From: Spisula solida
Lineage: Eukaryota; Mollusca; Bivalvia; Venerida; Mactridae
Reading direction: 5' to 3'
Assembly: GCA_947247005.1 (NCBI GenBank)
Contig: OX365956.1
Span: 2,487,501 to 2,551,500 of the forward strand
Length of the DNA stretch: 64,000 nucleotides
The notes beneath the pieces were generated by a model that searched no databases, was not told the origin of the DNA, and was given only the letters and a program-made list of their open reading frames with translations. The position numbers were made by a program, and so were the translations under genes. Below are positions 1 through 12,005 of this stretch, in pieces (the stretch's first letter is position 1; each line of letters begins with the position of its first letter).

Positions 1-870
1 TTCAAAATTATTTTTAAAAATCGCAAGAATCATGTTCTATGATATATAAGTTGTCCTCTTTATCAAACATATGATACAATGTATGTATTTGGGTGCCTTT
101 AAAGCACTCGGGGGCATCATCTATCAAGTTGCATGACCTCTGAAATTCAGTTCTTACATTTCTCACAGTTTGAATATTGTCTAATTTTCAAAATTATTTA
201 AAAAAAACGCAAGAATCATGTTCTATGATATATAAGTTGTCCTCTTTATCAAACATATGATACAATGTATGTATTTGGGTGCCTTAAAAGCTCCCGGGGC
301 TTATATTTTCAAAATTGTTTTAGAAAAAACTCAATCATCATGTTCTATAATATATATGTTGTGTTCTTTTTAAAATATATGAAATAATGTATGCATTCTG
401 ATTCATGAAAAGCTCCTGGGGGCATCATCTATCAAGTCACATGACCTCTGAAATTCACTTCTTACATTTCTCACAGTTTGAATATTGTTATTTTTTCTAA
501 AATATTTTAGAAATACTCAATAATTATGTTCTATAATATATAAGTTGTGTTTTTATCAGCTATATGATACAATGTATGCATTTTGATACATGAAAAGATC
601 CCTGGGGCATCATCTATCAAGTCACATGACCTCTGAAATTCAGTTCTTCCATTTCTCACAGTTTAAATATTGGTTTGTTTTCCAAATTATTTTAGAAAAA
701 CTCAATTATCATGTTCTATAATATATATGTTTTGTTATTTATCAAACATATGATACAATGTTTGTATTTTGGGTTCATTAAAAGCTCCTGGGGGCATCAT
801 CTTTCAAGTCATTATTTTAGAAAAACTCAATAATTGTGTTCTGTAATAAAGAAGTTGTTCTTTATCAATT
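1..870. repeat. ~185-bp tandem repeat array
   Basis: Units beginning TTCAAAATTATTTT recur near 1, 187, 308, 494, 679 and (truncated) 810, giving a period of about 186 bp with one shortened unit of ~120 bp. Conserved blocks within each unit are CATGTTCTATRATATATA, GATACAATGTATG and GGGGCATCATCTATCAAGT. The array runs off the left edge of the window, so its true size is unknown. There are no coding signals. Confidence 0.85.
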
Positions 871-1236
871 ATGTTACCTAATAAAAGAACCCCATTTATA
901 ACCTATAGAGCCACATGTCCACATATGGATTGGTTTGCATGAACACCTTGTTAAATAGGGCACGGATATACACAGAATTGTATTTCCGTGAATAGGGGCA
1001 TACTGAGAAAATAGGGACACATTATTTTGGACTCTACAGGTATTCTCTCAGCATGATGTCAGTATGTGCTCCCTATTTTTCAAGATGTCAAGATACAGTA
1101 TTGCACACTATTGCATTATATTGCACAGTCTGTTAATCAGTTATCTTACATCACCCAGATACCCTGTTTGAGAATTAAATAGTCCCTTTATGACAGGAAG
1201 TTAATTATAAATGGGGGTATAATAAAACCAGTTACT
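863..1236. mobile_element. possible short TIR element (MITE-like)
   Basis: The left block (GTTACCTAATAAAAGAACCCC then ATTTATAA) is matched in reverse complement by the right block ending in GGTATAATAAAACCAGTTAC. An inner inverted pair around ATAGGGGCATACTGA and GTCAGTATGTGCTCCCTAT lies at ~993-1076. The arrangement suggests a ~370-bp non-autonomous inverted-repeat element beside the end of the tandem array. No clear target duplication is seen. Confidence 0.35.
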
Positions 1237-1955
1237 TGTAATTAAATAATATCCTATACATTTTTTTATATATAACCTTTGTTGTAATCAATAAAATATA
1301 TAGTCTGTTCTGTAATCAATACATGTTATAAATGATCAAACATTACCTTTTATTAGGCTGGATAATTTTTGACATCAGGCAATGGTGACATGTCAAATCA
1401 ACCTACCTGTACATTACCTAACTATAAGTATCATAATTATATACAGTGTGAAAAATTTGTAGACATTAAGTGACCCTTAATTTTAATGAACAGAACAGAA
1501 TAAATGGTTTATTCAGCTTAAGCATAATATACAGCTGAAATGGAAGTAATAGATGACTTCAAAATATTTTTATCCCATGATTGTTTTTTAATTAATGGAC
1601 TTGCACAGAGGTGACACTTAATTTCACATATCAGGTAGTCAGTTATTAATCATTGCACTTGTGAAGTGAAGTAAAACAGTTACATTTTGTCACCTCCATT
1701 TTCTATGTAAACATGAAATGAGTGAATAAAAGGTATTTGGCTTGAATAATTTATTACCTATTGATGTGTTGTAAATATTACAGATTATATATTTGCTAGA
1801 CATTTGTTTTCATGATCCGTTAAACATTACTACACATCCACAATTCAAAATTCAAGAATCAAATATTAATTCCTAATTAGCCGACCAGGTTTCAATCAAT
1901 CAATCGATCCGTCAATCAACTCGACTCGACCTGACCTGACCCTATCCAACTTAAC

Positions 1956-1956
<1 letters not shown>
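1237..1956. other. no gene or repeat recognised
   Basis: AT-rich sequence. I see no open frame of note, no splice-framed exon and no repeat until the CAAT-rich stretch that begins near 1890. Confidence 0.5.

Positions 1957-1996
<40 letters not shown>
1957..1996. repeat. (CAAT)n microsatellite
   Basis: About ten uninterrupted CAAT units. An imperfect CAATCAATCAATCGAT-like prelude lies at 1893-1920. Confidence 0.95.
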
Positions 1997-2109
1997 TTAA
2001 AACCTCAAAAATATAATATTATGTGTTCAACATTATTGAAAGTCAATCCTGTGATGGTATGTTTTGGTTATTGATACAATAAGATAATAAATGTTTTTTT
2101 TATTTGTAG

Positions 2110-2236
2110 ATTGTTTGATAGAACAGCAAGACAGCTGTTGGAGATCAATTCCACGAAACTGGTATTCGTAATGAAGAACAATTCATATAGGGTCACTCCG
2201 TTTAAAGTTGGACAGAAGTCGATGAATCGAACTTGA
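2110..2236 (+). CDS. candidate 3' terminal exon, unknown protein
   Basis: A T-rich tract ending in TTTGTAG (acceptor at 2108-2109) precedes 41 open codons and a TGA at 2234-2236. The reading enters in phase 2, with one base completing a split codon. The peptide contains LFDRTARQLLEIN and later VMKNNSYRVTPFKVGQKS, which has ordinary protein-like composition and no low complexity. It recalls the C-terminal part of an RPA-like OB-fold protein, but I cannot name the family firmly. No upstream exon is found in the window, because the flank is repeats. It could be a relic inside a repeat or the last exon of a gene that starts to the left. Confidence 0.3.
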
Positions 2237-2935
2237 CAGGCAGCTGTACGTCAGTGTATGGAGCAGGAATCCTGTTGACTATTTGCATCATTATCTTCGG
2301 ATTTCGTATACATTTGAACGATAATATCAAAATTATCCTGACAAAGACAGAAATGTTATCAACAAATGAAATGCCAAATCTTGGGCAGTGCAGCTAAAAA
2401 GTAGAAACTCCACAGTGCATAATCGAGTCAACTTCCGGTAATCGCAATAAGGCATACATGTTGAATTGTATAGTCTTGCAAGAAGTCATACAGTTATCGG
2501 AAATCATATGTGTTTTTACTCACAAGAAGTAATACAGGTTGAATTGTATAGTATCCCAATAAGTCGTACAGTGATTTGGTTTATACGCTGTGAACTTGGG
2601 ACGTTTAATTTTAAATATTCAAAATTTGGACATTTTAAAAATGAGCATAGTTAAAGAAATCAATCCTATTACATGTGCTGTAATCCAACTGAATAGGGTT
2701 AGCACGTTTGGACTCGAGTTTATCCTTTACCCTGAGAGACATATAATTGCTGATTGGACAGAATAAATCCAGCAGGTAAATCAATAAGACAAAGTGTGAA
2801 ATCGAATGCTAGGAATTTTAACAAGTGTTCAACCCCTATCGGGTATGTCTGGACAGCACTATATGAAATGCACCTAAAGTTAACAGCATTGAAGGCTGTC
2901 CTGAAACTAATAAATATTGTATTGATGTTGGGACT
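2237..2935. other. no gene recognised
   Basis: Two short open frames of 62 codons (2466-2654 and 2754-2942) show no family resemblance and no splice framing. The stretch between the candidate exon and the minisatellite has nothing else I can support. Confidence 0.5.
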
Positions 2936-4497
2936 TTACTGACCCAGTAGGCGAGGGGGGCTCTACTTAACCAAATAGGCGGGCCTACTAAACACAGTAG
3001 GTGGGGCTCTACTAAACCCAGTAGGCGGGGGCTCTACTTAATCCAGTATGTTGGGACTCTACTAACCAAGTAGGCGGGGGGGCTCTACTTAATCCAGTAT
3101 TGAACATGTATCCGACTTAAAATAAATATTGTATTTGTATTTTTGTTGGGACTCTACTAACCCAGTAGGCGGGGGGGCTCTACTTAACCAAATAGGCGGT
3201 CCTACTAAACACAGTAGGTGGGGCTCTACTAAACCCAGTAGGCGGGAGCTCTACTTAATCCAGTATGTTGGGACTCTTCTAACCCAGAAGGCGGGGGGCT
3301 CTACTTAATACAAATTTGTAAGTGTATCCGACTTAAAATAAATATTGTATTTGTATTTATGTTGGGACTCTAACCCAGTAGGCGGGGGGCTCTACTCAAC
3401 CAAATAGGCGGGCCTACTAAACACAGTAGGTGGGGCTCTAATAAACCCAGTAGGCGGGGGCTCTACTTAATCCAGTATGTTGGGACTCTACTAACCAAGT
3501 AGGCGGGGGGGCTCTACTTAATCCAGTATTGAACATGTATCCGACTTAAAATAAATATTGTATTTGTATTTTTGTTGGGACTCTACTAACCCAGTAGGCG
3601 GGGGGGCTCTACTTAACCAAATAGGCGGTCCTACTAAACACAGTAGGTGGGGCTCTACTAAACCCAGTAGGCGGGAGCTCTACTTAATCCAGTATGTTGG
3701 GACTCTTCTAACCCAGAAGGCGGGGGGCTCTACTTAATACAAATTTGTAAGTGTATCCGACTTAAAATAAATATTGTATTTGTATTTATGTTGGGACTCT
3801 AACCCAGTAGGCGGGGGGCTCTACTCAACCAAATAGGCGGGCCTACTAAACACAGTAGGTGGGGCTCTAATAAACCCAGTAGGCAGGGGCTCTACTTAAT
3901 CCTGTATGTTGGGACTCTACTAACCCAGTAGGCGGGGGCTCTACTCAACCCAGTAGGTTGGGGCTCTACTTAACCTAGTAGACAGGGGCCTACTAAACCC
4001 AGTAGGCGGGGGGCTCTTCTTAAACTAGTAGGTGGGGGCCTACTAAACCGAGTAGGTGGGGCCTACTAAACCCAGTAGGCGGGGGGCTCTTCTTAAACTA
4101 GTAGGTGGGGCCTACTAAACCCAGTAGGCGGGGGCCTACTAAACCCAGTAGGCGGGGCTCTACTCAACCCAGTAGGTGGGGCTCTACTTAACCTAGTAGG
4201 CGGGGGCCTACTAAACCCAGTAGGCGGGGGGCTCTACTTAAACTAGTAGGTGGGGGCCTACTAAAGCCAGTAGGCAGGGGCCTACTTAACCCAGTAGGCG
4301 GGTGCTCTACTCAACCCAGTAGGTTGGGGCTCTACTCAACCCCGTAGGTGGGGGCCTACTAAATCAAGTAGGTGGGGGCCTACTAAACCCAGAAGGTGGG
4401 GCTTACTAAACCCAGAAGGTGGGGGCCTACTCAACCCAGTAGGTGGAGGCCTACTCAACCCAGAAGGTAGGGGCCTACTCAACCCAGTAGACGAGGG
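2929..4497. repeat. G-rich minisatellite with 429-bp higher-order unit
   Basis: The basic unit is ~24-29 bp, of the form CTCTACTAACCCAGTAGGCGG with variable G runs. In the left part, units are grouped into a higher-order repeat that includes a non-G spacer (ATGTATCCGACTTAAAATAA). The same spacer landmark AGTATTGAACATG occurs at 3096 and 3525, a 429-bp offset. The right part (3900-4497) is a simpler, more degenerate array of the basic unit. Confidence 0.95.
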
Positions 4498-4797
4498 GTT
4501 GATTATTCGCTAGATATCAGGGTGTCACAAAGTTTTTCCACGCTTTTCTCCTTATATCCATTGGTTTGATTTGAATGTAAATGGCCTAGTCATGGAGTAC
4601 ATGTATTTAGAGAATTTATAACATTTAATGATCTGTGGGGGATAGTTCTGATAGTTGTTGAATTTGTTTGATTATATAACTCAAATAACTCAAGTGTTAT
4701 CGCTTAGTATGAAATTGTACTAATTTTATTAAATTTTCATTTATTATCTGAATTAAATGTTTATTTTATAATATATATTTTCCTTACTTATCCACAG

Positions 4798-5052
4798 ATT
4801 TATGTTATCTCTTATAAATAACTGGGTCACAAATCACCCTGACGCTGGGCGACTTCCCTGTCTTTTGCGGCTTAATGTCTATGCATATCATGCGGACGGG
4901 CCAATTAGTAGCAATGAATATTATCAAAAGACTCTTAAAATTACTCCTGTCTCTGCCCGATGGTCTACAATACCCCCAATGACCATAAGATTCCTTCAAG
5001 CAGATATGCATTCGATCATTGGATTGCAATCAGATGGGATTTGTGACACCAG
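4798..5052 (+). CDS. candidate internal exon, unknown protein
   Basis: Sequence 4741-4797 ends in a pyrimidine-rich TTTTCCTTACTTATCCACAG acceptor. Then 255 bp stay open up to CACCAG|GTATAG at 5053, a good donor. The exon is 85 codons long and phase-symmetric (enters and leaves in phase 2), and its GC content is higher than its flanks. The peptide includes VTNHPDAGRLPCLLRLN and PPMTIRFLQADMHSIIG. I do not recognise the family. The opposite strand is also open for 74 codons, which weakens the case. It may be a real exon of a gene whose other exons I cannot find, or an exapted repeat. Confidence 0.25.
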
Positions 5053-5159
5053 GTATAGTTACAGAATTTAGTCTGACAGGTCCATGTTGTCGTTTGTGAT
5101 TGACTGAGACGGTTGTAAGTGCATTGTCTTTGATTTTTCCCTGCTAGATCAGACAACGA

Positions 5160-5395
5160 CCTCCGAGTTCGAGGGAAGAGTCAGTTTGTTACACTAGGAA
5201 ACCGGGTGCGCTACCCTAGCTCTTTCCAAATAGACTCCCATCTTTCATTTACATGCCCCAAGTAATTAAAGCACCGATACACCCAAGAATGCTTCTGTTA
5301 CTTGGTGAGCAACTCAGAAAATCAGTTCTGTGATTTCCAGTGTCTAGCGGAGATTTGAACCTGGGACCTCAGGGTAGCCTAGAGTCCTATCAACA
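5160..5395 (-). mobile_element. tRNA-derived SINE
   Basis: Read on the minus strand, a tRNA-like head with B box GGTTCAAATC lies near 5350. It is followed by a body ending in TTTGGAAAGAGCTAGGGTAGC, a body motif shared with the SINEs at 28.0 and 53.3 kb. The head is partly degenerate. Confidence 0.6.
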
Positions 5396-5399
5396 TGAT

Positions 5400-6854
5400 C
5401 ATGATAGATGGAATCTCAGCACAGGTATTAATTATTGGCACTGTGTGGGTTGGCAACATCAACAAAATCAAATGCTCAAAATATAATGAAAACAACATGT
5501 ACATAATTATGCAGCGGCTCCATCTAAAGCTGATTTCAAAACCCAAGGGTAAATGGACTTTTTCAGGGGTCAGAGGGTCATTTCAAATATTCAATTCTCC
5601 CATAAACATTGAAAGAAACAAAATCCAAATACCTCGACGAACAATTTTAGATCTTTGCAAAAGCTGACATGTTCTTTTAACAAAGACTATATATAGATAA
5701 CGTTTACAGATCTCTATCGAACGTACGTTAATAGTGTAAAATACGTTACTATTACATAAATTTATGTGAACGTATTTTCTAATGTATAAATCAATATATA
5801 GGTATATATAGTCCTATATATAATGAAAATAAACAATTAAACTTGACCGCATGTTAGTACCAACCACACCATTAATTAACAAGCGTGTACCAACGTACGG
5901 CGCATCCCACGTACGGAAGCGATCTATATATACGTCGATAAATCTACGGTAATACATAGTAGAGGACGTTTAAAACTGCGAATCATCAAGTATATTTGGA
6001 AAGTGTTCGTTTCTTTTATAAACAAACCCAAAAACATGACCGCGAGCTCCGAATTTAAGCTCGCCAGGACTTTTTTATACGCCTCGGCAGACAATTATCA
6101 CGGCTGATGATTAGCACTTGTGTACCGCATAAAATGTGTCAGCTATACTTCCGGTCGCACTGATCTCATAGTCGAATGACTCTCACGCGACACCGGTATT
6201 ATTTATAAATGTTTTGACATGATTCGACTTCAAATTTCTTCGTTATTATTATTTTTCACATTTTTTTACGTAACGTTTTAAAAGTTGTTGTTTACGTCGT
6301 GTATTTTGTGTTTTTCATAATTTAAAGCATTTACGGCATTAATCATCTATTTAAAGCTGTGGGTGATCAAAAACATCTTTGTGAATCGAATGTTGGTGAT
6401 TTCCTCAATATTTCCGTTTTTAATTGAGTCCACCCCAGTGACCGGGTGGACACCGTGATACGTATTTATGGCATAAGTGTTTAACTACTTGACCAATTTC
6501 GATGGGATATCGCATGAAAGTAGTAATAGTCATGTTTTTTACGAATATAATTACTTTATGAAGATATCGAAAGCTAATTCTTGTTTTTGATACCAGGTCA
6601 ATTCATGGAAATACACCTTGTATAAGAATTCTAAATTTAAAAAAAAAAAATTTTTTTAGGTACTGTTTATTAATGATACAGTTACCTGTGGCTTAAACGG
6701 TATTACAAGGAACTAGGGTTCGATTTCTTGTGGAGGCGGCTAATATTTCGTGGTGATCTTCTAAATACAACATTAAATAACAAATCTCCTGGTTATAGTC
6801 TTATAGATCTACTCAGTGACATTATCAACATATCTACCTATTACTGGGGTGTTA
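5400..6854. other. no gene recognised
   Basis: AT-rich DNA with a higher-GC patch at 5880-6190. A 90-codon open frame at 5395-5667 has no recognisable features. An A11T7 run lies near 6640-6657. I see no repeat or exon I can support. Confidence 0.4.
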
Positions 6855-6984
6855 TTCAATATTGGTCATATTTAATTGGAGAATAATGATAGCCAATCAT
6901 ATCGCCTGTTACTGACCAAGAGTTTAATATGGTGTGATCTGATTGGTTGTCCTTATCCTTAAGTCAAGTAAGATCAATATTGAA
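6855..6984. mobile_element. short hairpin MITE
   Basis: The ends are inverted: TTCAATATTGGTC on the left and GATCAATATTGAA on the right. Inner complementarity (ATAGCCAATCAT against TGATTGGTTGT) lets most of the ~130 bp fold back. No flanking target duplication is obvious. Confidence 0.45.
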
Positions 6985-7299
6985 GACCAGCCCTGGTCTG
7001 TTGTGATGTAGTTACATTCATAATTTTCGTAACCTTTCTTGGAATTGTGGCGAGTTATCTAATGTTTTTTAACTTGTTTCGTATTGCTAGACGATGAACA
7101 GTATAGATTCGAATCACACATTAGCGAACTATTAATATATATCGTAATTTCAAAAACTGGGCAGTCAAAGCCAGGAAGAATTTGTACATACGCTCTCGTA
7201 CAAAATGCAATTAGTATTGCCATTTCTGAATTACAAACAAATGCTCATTGATGTTGAAATTGTTGAATGTTTGTGTTTTGTCTCGTTCTTAGACAATAC

Positions 7300-7640
7300 A
7301 TCAGAGGTCAGACAAGTTTTCAGACAGACTACTTATAATGAAATCACAGGTGAAGAATTCTCTGGTGAACGAGGATGGGACGATACAACACAATGGCCCC
7401 CGCACTCACTTGATTTAAACCCTCTTGATTTTTTTTCTGTGGGGCTATTTGAAGGACCGAGTATACAGTCCCTAGCCAACAACTACATCAGATTTAAAGA
7501 CCTCCATACGAAGGGTAATTAGGAAGATTAAACAGGACACATGTGATGAGGTCATCAGAAATTTTCGGGAACATCTCGAACTCGTATTGTAGAAAATGGG
7601 TGGTCATCTGGAACACATACTATAGACAGGGTTTCAATTA
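7300..7640 (+). pseudogene. Tc1/mariner-like transposase, 3' remnant
   Basis: The block WPPHSLDLNPLDFF is the typical segment around the second catalytic Asp of Tc1/mariner (IS630-type) DDE transposases (usually WPPxSPDLxPLDFFLWG). An extra T in the run at 7428-7436 shifts the frame. After it, the expected LWGYLKDRVY continues, then SDLKTSIRRVIRKI and IRNFREHLELVL, the usual C-terminal region. Two in-frame TAG stops follow (after VYSP and after LELVL). Only about the last third of the protein is present and the upstream DDE half is missing. A TA-proximal ACACCCTGTA near 7764 may be the terminal repeat. It is inactive. Confidence 0.75.
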
Positions 7641-7649
7641 CATTATAAT

Positions 7650-8275
7650 TTTGCTTATTCAATTTTTGTTTAAATGACCCTCAATAAAATATATTTATTG
7701 AGTTAGTTCCCTATGTCATGTAGAGCTTATAAGCGTTTAACAAGCGGACATATATTAAGGTACACCCTGTATGTGTAGGTTATACGGATGGGAGGCGTCG
7801 TTCAACTATATACGTACACTAACTAAATTTCTATTTTATTCTGTATGCCGTAATCAAACTACGCGGTTAGGGTTACATATTATCTCAGTACAATATTTTT
7901 TCATCTGACAAGCTGACAGGGTATAATTTACTGTATCATATGGCATTGTATGACAGAAAATTGTGGGTTGTCCCACAGTAGTCAACAGTAATTGATGTGA
8001 AAGGATGTTGTTGGGTGGAGGTGGGATTCGCTTCAACAATTCCATTGACAAACTCTATGTAATGATAACGTATATACACACACGTATAACACACATTTAA
8101 CACAATTTAACACAGTCATAAAGTATAGGGAACTGACTAGTCTGTCTATACAGATCCTATGTTTACTTAAAGGAGACAACTCATCAGTCTACTATATGTT
8201 CATGAAATTATTTCCCTTTGTACCCTGAAACATAGGACATAATCAAGCCCAAAATAAAATTGAAAATAAAGTTAT
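7650..8275. other. 3' flank of transposase relic, nothing else recognised
   Basis: Contains an AATAAA-like CCTCAATAAAATATATTTATTGAG stretch and CA-rich TATACACACACG, but no gene or defined repeat before the foldback arm begins at 8276. Confidence 0.4.
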
Positions 8276-9850
8276 AACACGTTGTATTCAAAAAACAGCA
8301 TTTATCCAGACTGCTCAATTTTATAAAGCAAATTAGCGATTTTTCGCAGGTTAAAATGCAATATAAAACAGATAATGAACACGATATTTTTATAACTAAA
8401 TTTATTTTCAATATATTTTGCAAAATATAACATGAAATAACATGAAAAATAATATAACATGCATGACTCTTAGAACGTTCTAAGAGAAATTGACCATATC
8501 ATATCAAAAACACTGATGAATAATGACCAGTCCTCTTAGAACGTTCTAAGAGAAAATTGAACAAAATTGATCTTAACTATACAACGTTTAAGACAAAATA
8601 AACAAATATCTTAGAACGTTCTAAGAGAAATTGACCAATACATTTATTACATTCTTAAAGAATATGACTGAATCTCTTAGAACGTTCTAAGAGAAAGAAG
8701 AACAAAATGGGTCTTAATTCTAAAACGTTAAAAAACAAAATCAACGAATCTCTTAGAACATTCTAAGAGAAAAGTGAGCAAATAAGTGTTTACATTCTCC
8801 GCATAAATGACCAAATCTCTTAGAACGTTCTAAGAGAAACTTAAACAAAATTTGTCTTGAGTATAGACCGTTTTAACAGAAATTTAGCAAATCTCTTAGA
8901 ACGTTCTAAGAGAAAATTTACCAATACATTATTCTCAAAGAAAATGGGTGACTCCCTTAGAACGTTCTAAGAGAATACTGAAGAGAAGTCTACTTAATTA
9001 CAAAACGTTTGAGCAGAAATTTAACAAATATCTTAGAACGTTCTTAGAGAAATTGACCAATTCAATATGAATACATGTATTACATTCTTCAAGAATATGA
9101 CTGAAAAATGACCAAATAGTATTTACATTCTCCGCATAAATGACCAAATCTCTTAGAACGTTCTAAGAGAAAATTGAACAAAATATGTCTCGAGCGTAGA
9201 CCGTTTTAACAGAAATTTAGCAAATCTCTTAGAACGTTCTAAGAGAATATTGAACAAAATTCTACTTAATTACAAAACGTTTGAACAGAAATTCAAAAAA
9301 TCTCTTAGAACGTTCTAAGAAAAATGATTAATTTTTCCAATGTGTTATAATATTAAAAATCTCTTAGAACGTTCTAAGAGAATGTGAAAAACGTAGATTG
9401 AAACATTTTACAGAAAATTACCAAATCTCTTAGAACGTTCTAAGAGAAAACGACCAAATCTGGTTGACAGTCATAATATAAAAATGTACACATCTCTTAG
9501 AACGTTCTAAGAGAAAATTATATATTAATAGCTTGAAACATTTTAACAGAATCTTTGAATAATCTAAGAGAACTTGACAAAATATGCAAAAATCTCTTAG
9601 AACGTTCTAAGAGAAAATGACCAAATCTGGTAGAATATTATTACAATAAAATGCACAAATCTCTTAGAACGTTCTAAGAGATTATGACACAATTTGATTG
9701 AACATATTTCTGATGAAAGTATCCAAAATCTATTCTAATGTTATCATATAAATTAACCTAATCTCTCAGAACGTTTTAAGGGAAAATGACAAACATTTCT
9801 TATCATGTCTTGAGAGAAAAAGATTAGATGTCGTAGAACGTTCTATTAGA
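8276..9850. repeat. left arm: terminal repeat plus palindrome array
   Basis: Terminal 175 bp, then about 19 copies of the palindrome with core CTTAGAACGTTCTAAG, flanked by TCT and AGA. Copies are spaced ~60-100 bp between 8467 and 9845. Spacers alternate between two types, one containing ACAAAACGTTTRAACAGAAATT and the other TTACATTCTC with AAATGACC, giving a higher-order unit of roughly 130-140 bp with two palindromes. The last copies (9763, 9830, and isolated relics near 10108) are degenerate. Confidence 0.9.
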
Positions 9851-10598
9851 AATTTAAAAAAGTAAGACGGAACTTTTTTATCGGTAACACAGAGGTAGTA
9901 TGTTGAGTATCGTCGCTATACAACAAGAACATTTAAGACCCAGTGTGTCTATTCGGATAGTGTTACTGTATCGTATGCGGTTCTCACGTATCAAACATTC
10001 TTTCCCAAGTTTTCTTCCATTGAAGCCGGAGGTCATTCGTAATTAAGAATGACCACGCACTTGCGACTGTCTGAGTCGGACGCAACAACGTTGTAATAGA
10101 AATTGACCAAATCTCTTAAAACGTTCTAAGTAAAAATGCCAATAAGTTCATATTAAAGTGTTTTAAGACAAAATGGCGAAATGTCTTAGAGAATATTCTT
10201 AGAGAAGACGAATAAAAACAACCGGATCTCTTAGGAGAAGTCGAAAAAAATGACAAAATCTCTATGTTTTTGAGAAATGAAGAGTCGAGCTAATAAAAGT
10301 TTTCTCAACAAAGTCATAGTATGTTTGATTACAATGTCCTTTCAAGTGATTATATTCCATTCCAGTCTTTTGTGATGGTTATCTCCCTGATTCGTCATAG
10401 TCTGCAATATAAAAAGTGACGTGGTAATACATAATAATAATAACATGTAATTTTCACTTTATCAAAGTCAAACGTTTATTTAGAAGACATTGGTCGTAAG
10501 ACATTTATATGCGATCCATGCACATTCTTTACTTTCTTATAATAAAATACTTAATGTAATGTAAAAATGTAATACATGTACCAGTAATACAATTATTT
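9851..10598. other. decayed array edge and unassigned DNA
   Basis: Relics of the palindrome (10108, 10185-10205, 10230) are separated by a higher-GC insertion at 9870-10090. No gene is recognised. Confidence 0.4.
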
Positions 10599-11607
10599 AT
10601 ATCCCTTCCGCTACCATAGCGTTCTAATGCAGACTGGCCGGGATGTCCATTTCGGCTTTCCATAGTTCACGGCCTAAATGCCCAAACTCGGGAATTGTGC
10701 TGTCATGGATACACACGCATCCTAGACTTAAGGATATCACGTGTCCAATGTCGCGCACAGGTTTTTGGTTCCGATGGTCCCTTTAAAGAGGGATTCTAAC
10801 GTAGGTCTTCTAAAACAGAAATTAATGCGGTACGAGTCCCTGTTGAATTACATTAACAGTTAGCGCCCAAAAGTGTTTATCTTGGTATAAAAAGAGGCCA
10901 ACCTAGCTTAAAAAAGAAGTTATTAACGCAAGGGTCACTGTCAAAAGTTTTTATAGCTTACAACCTAATCATAGTTATAATAAATATACAATATTGATAT
11001 CCTTTCCGCTACCACGATTTTTTGAGGGTTATGAGAAATTCATATGGTCCCTATACCCCGTCCCTGAGACACTATTGACTCACAGCACTGATAAAAACTC
11101 GATACATCCGGATGCTACACACCCACCTCAAACCGAAAGTAGAAAAAATTGTCAATATTTGGACTAAAGGTCACCGGAAATGACGATGTGACGGTGACCC
11201 TTGCGCGAAAAACTTCTTTTTTTTTTAGCTTGACAGGCCTACTTTTTGGCCCCTTTAGGGCATAGGTCCTGACCCCTTTGTCTAGCCTTATATTCCTGCT
11301 ATAGAAAAATAAAAACTTTTTGGCGCTAAATGTTAATGCAATACCACAGGGAATCGTACCGCAATGGCGGGTAGGACCAGTATTTTCAGTTTTGTAAAAT
11401 CTACGTTCAAAGCCCTCTTTAAAGGGGTCTAGCGGGCCCAAAAACCTGTGCACGACCCTGGGCCCGTAATATCCTGTAGTCTGGGATGCCTGTGTACCCA
11501 TGACAGCAAAATTTCCGAATTTGGGCATTTAGGTCGAAAACTACGGAAGGCCGAAATGGCCATCCCGGCGAGTCCGCATTAGTACGCTATGGTAGCGGAA
11601 AGGATAT
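10599..11607. mobile_element. TIR element with ~250-bp inverted repeats
   Basis: The left end ATATCCCTTCCGCTACCATA is matched inverted by TATGGTAGCGGAAAGGATAT at the right. Similarity continues inward for about 250 bp with ~80% identity, to GCGGTACGA. A third copy of the terminus (ATATCCTTTCCGCTACCACG, 10997) in the left orientation suggests a nested or composite 611-bp version ending at the same right terminus. The minus-strand 137-codon frame 11115-11528 runs through the right TIR and is not a recognised gene. Confidence 0.6.
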
Positions 11608-11689
11608 AGCGCTTTTTTCATGCGAACACACGTTCAAAGGCACTTTACGTTGTGTTGCAGCCACAAGGGCGCATGTGCATTCTCTACCA

Positions 11690-12005
11690 GTGCAGATACA
11701 GCATGATCTGACCAGAGGGACAAACTGAGAGCAAGTCCCTGAAGGAAGAGAGAGACATTAGATACATGCATGTCGGGCGATGCAAAAATGCGCCTAGCTC
11801 TTATTTCGAATAGACAGCCAGGTTCTTTAATGTGCCCTGTTTACAGCACCGATACACAGCTTCGTAGTACCTTTACCAAGATACTTTGCATTACACCCGG
11901 TACTGCGGGAAATATTATAACTATTTCAGAAATTCTCCGATGCCGAGAATTGAACCCTCGACTTCTGAATTGACAGCCCAGTGCATTACCACATAGCTAA
12001 ATCCG
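11690..12005 (-). mobile_element. tRNA-derived SINE
   Basis: On the minus strand the head reads GCGGATTTAGCTATGTGG (A-box-like) and GAGGGTTCAATTCTCGG (B box). A body with TTTCTGAAATAG and AGAACCTGGCTGTCTATTCG follows. The head is the same as that of the plus-strand SINE at 63411. It lies inside the foldback interior. Confidence 0.7.

Noticed and set aside
8467..9850. CRISPR-like array of regularly spaced palindromic repeats
   Set aside because: Spacers are themselves repeated and related, the arrays are mirrored in a second arm, and the DNA is animal. It is a transposon or satellite arm, not CRISPR.
11115..11528. 137-codon minus-strand ORF
   Set aside because: It runs through the right inverted repeat of a MITE; the left repeat carries the same sequence with frame breaks, so it is not a conserved protein.
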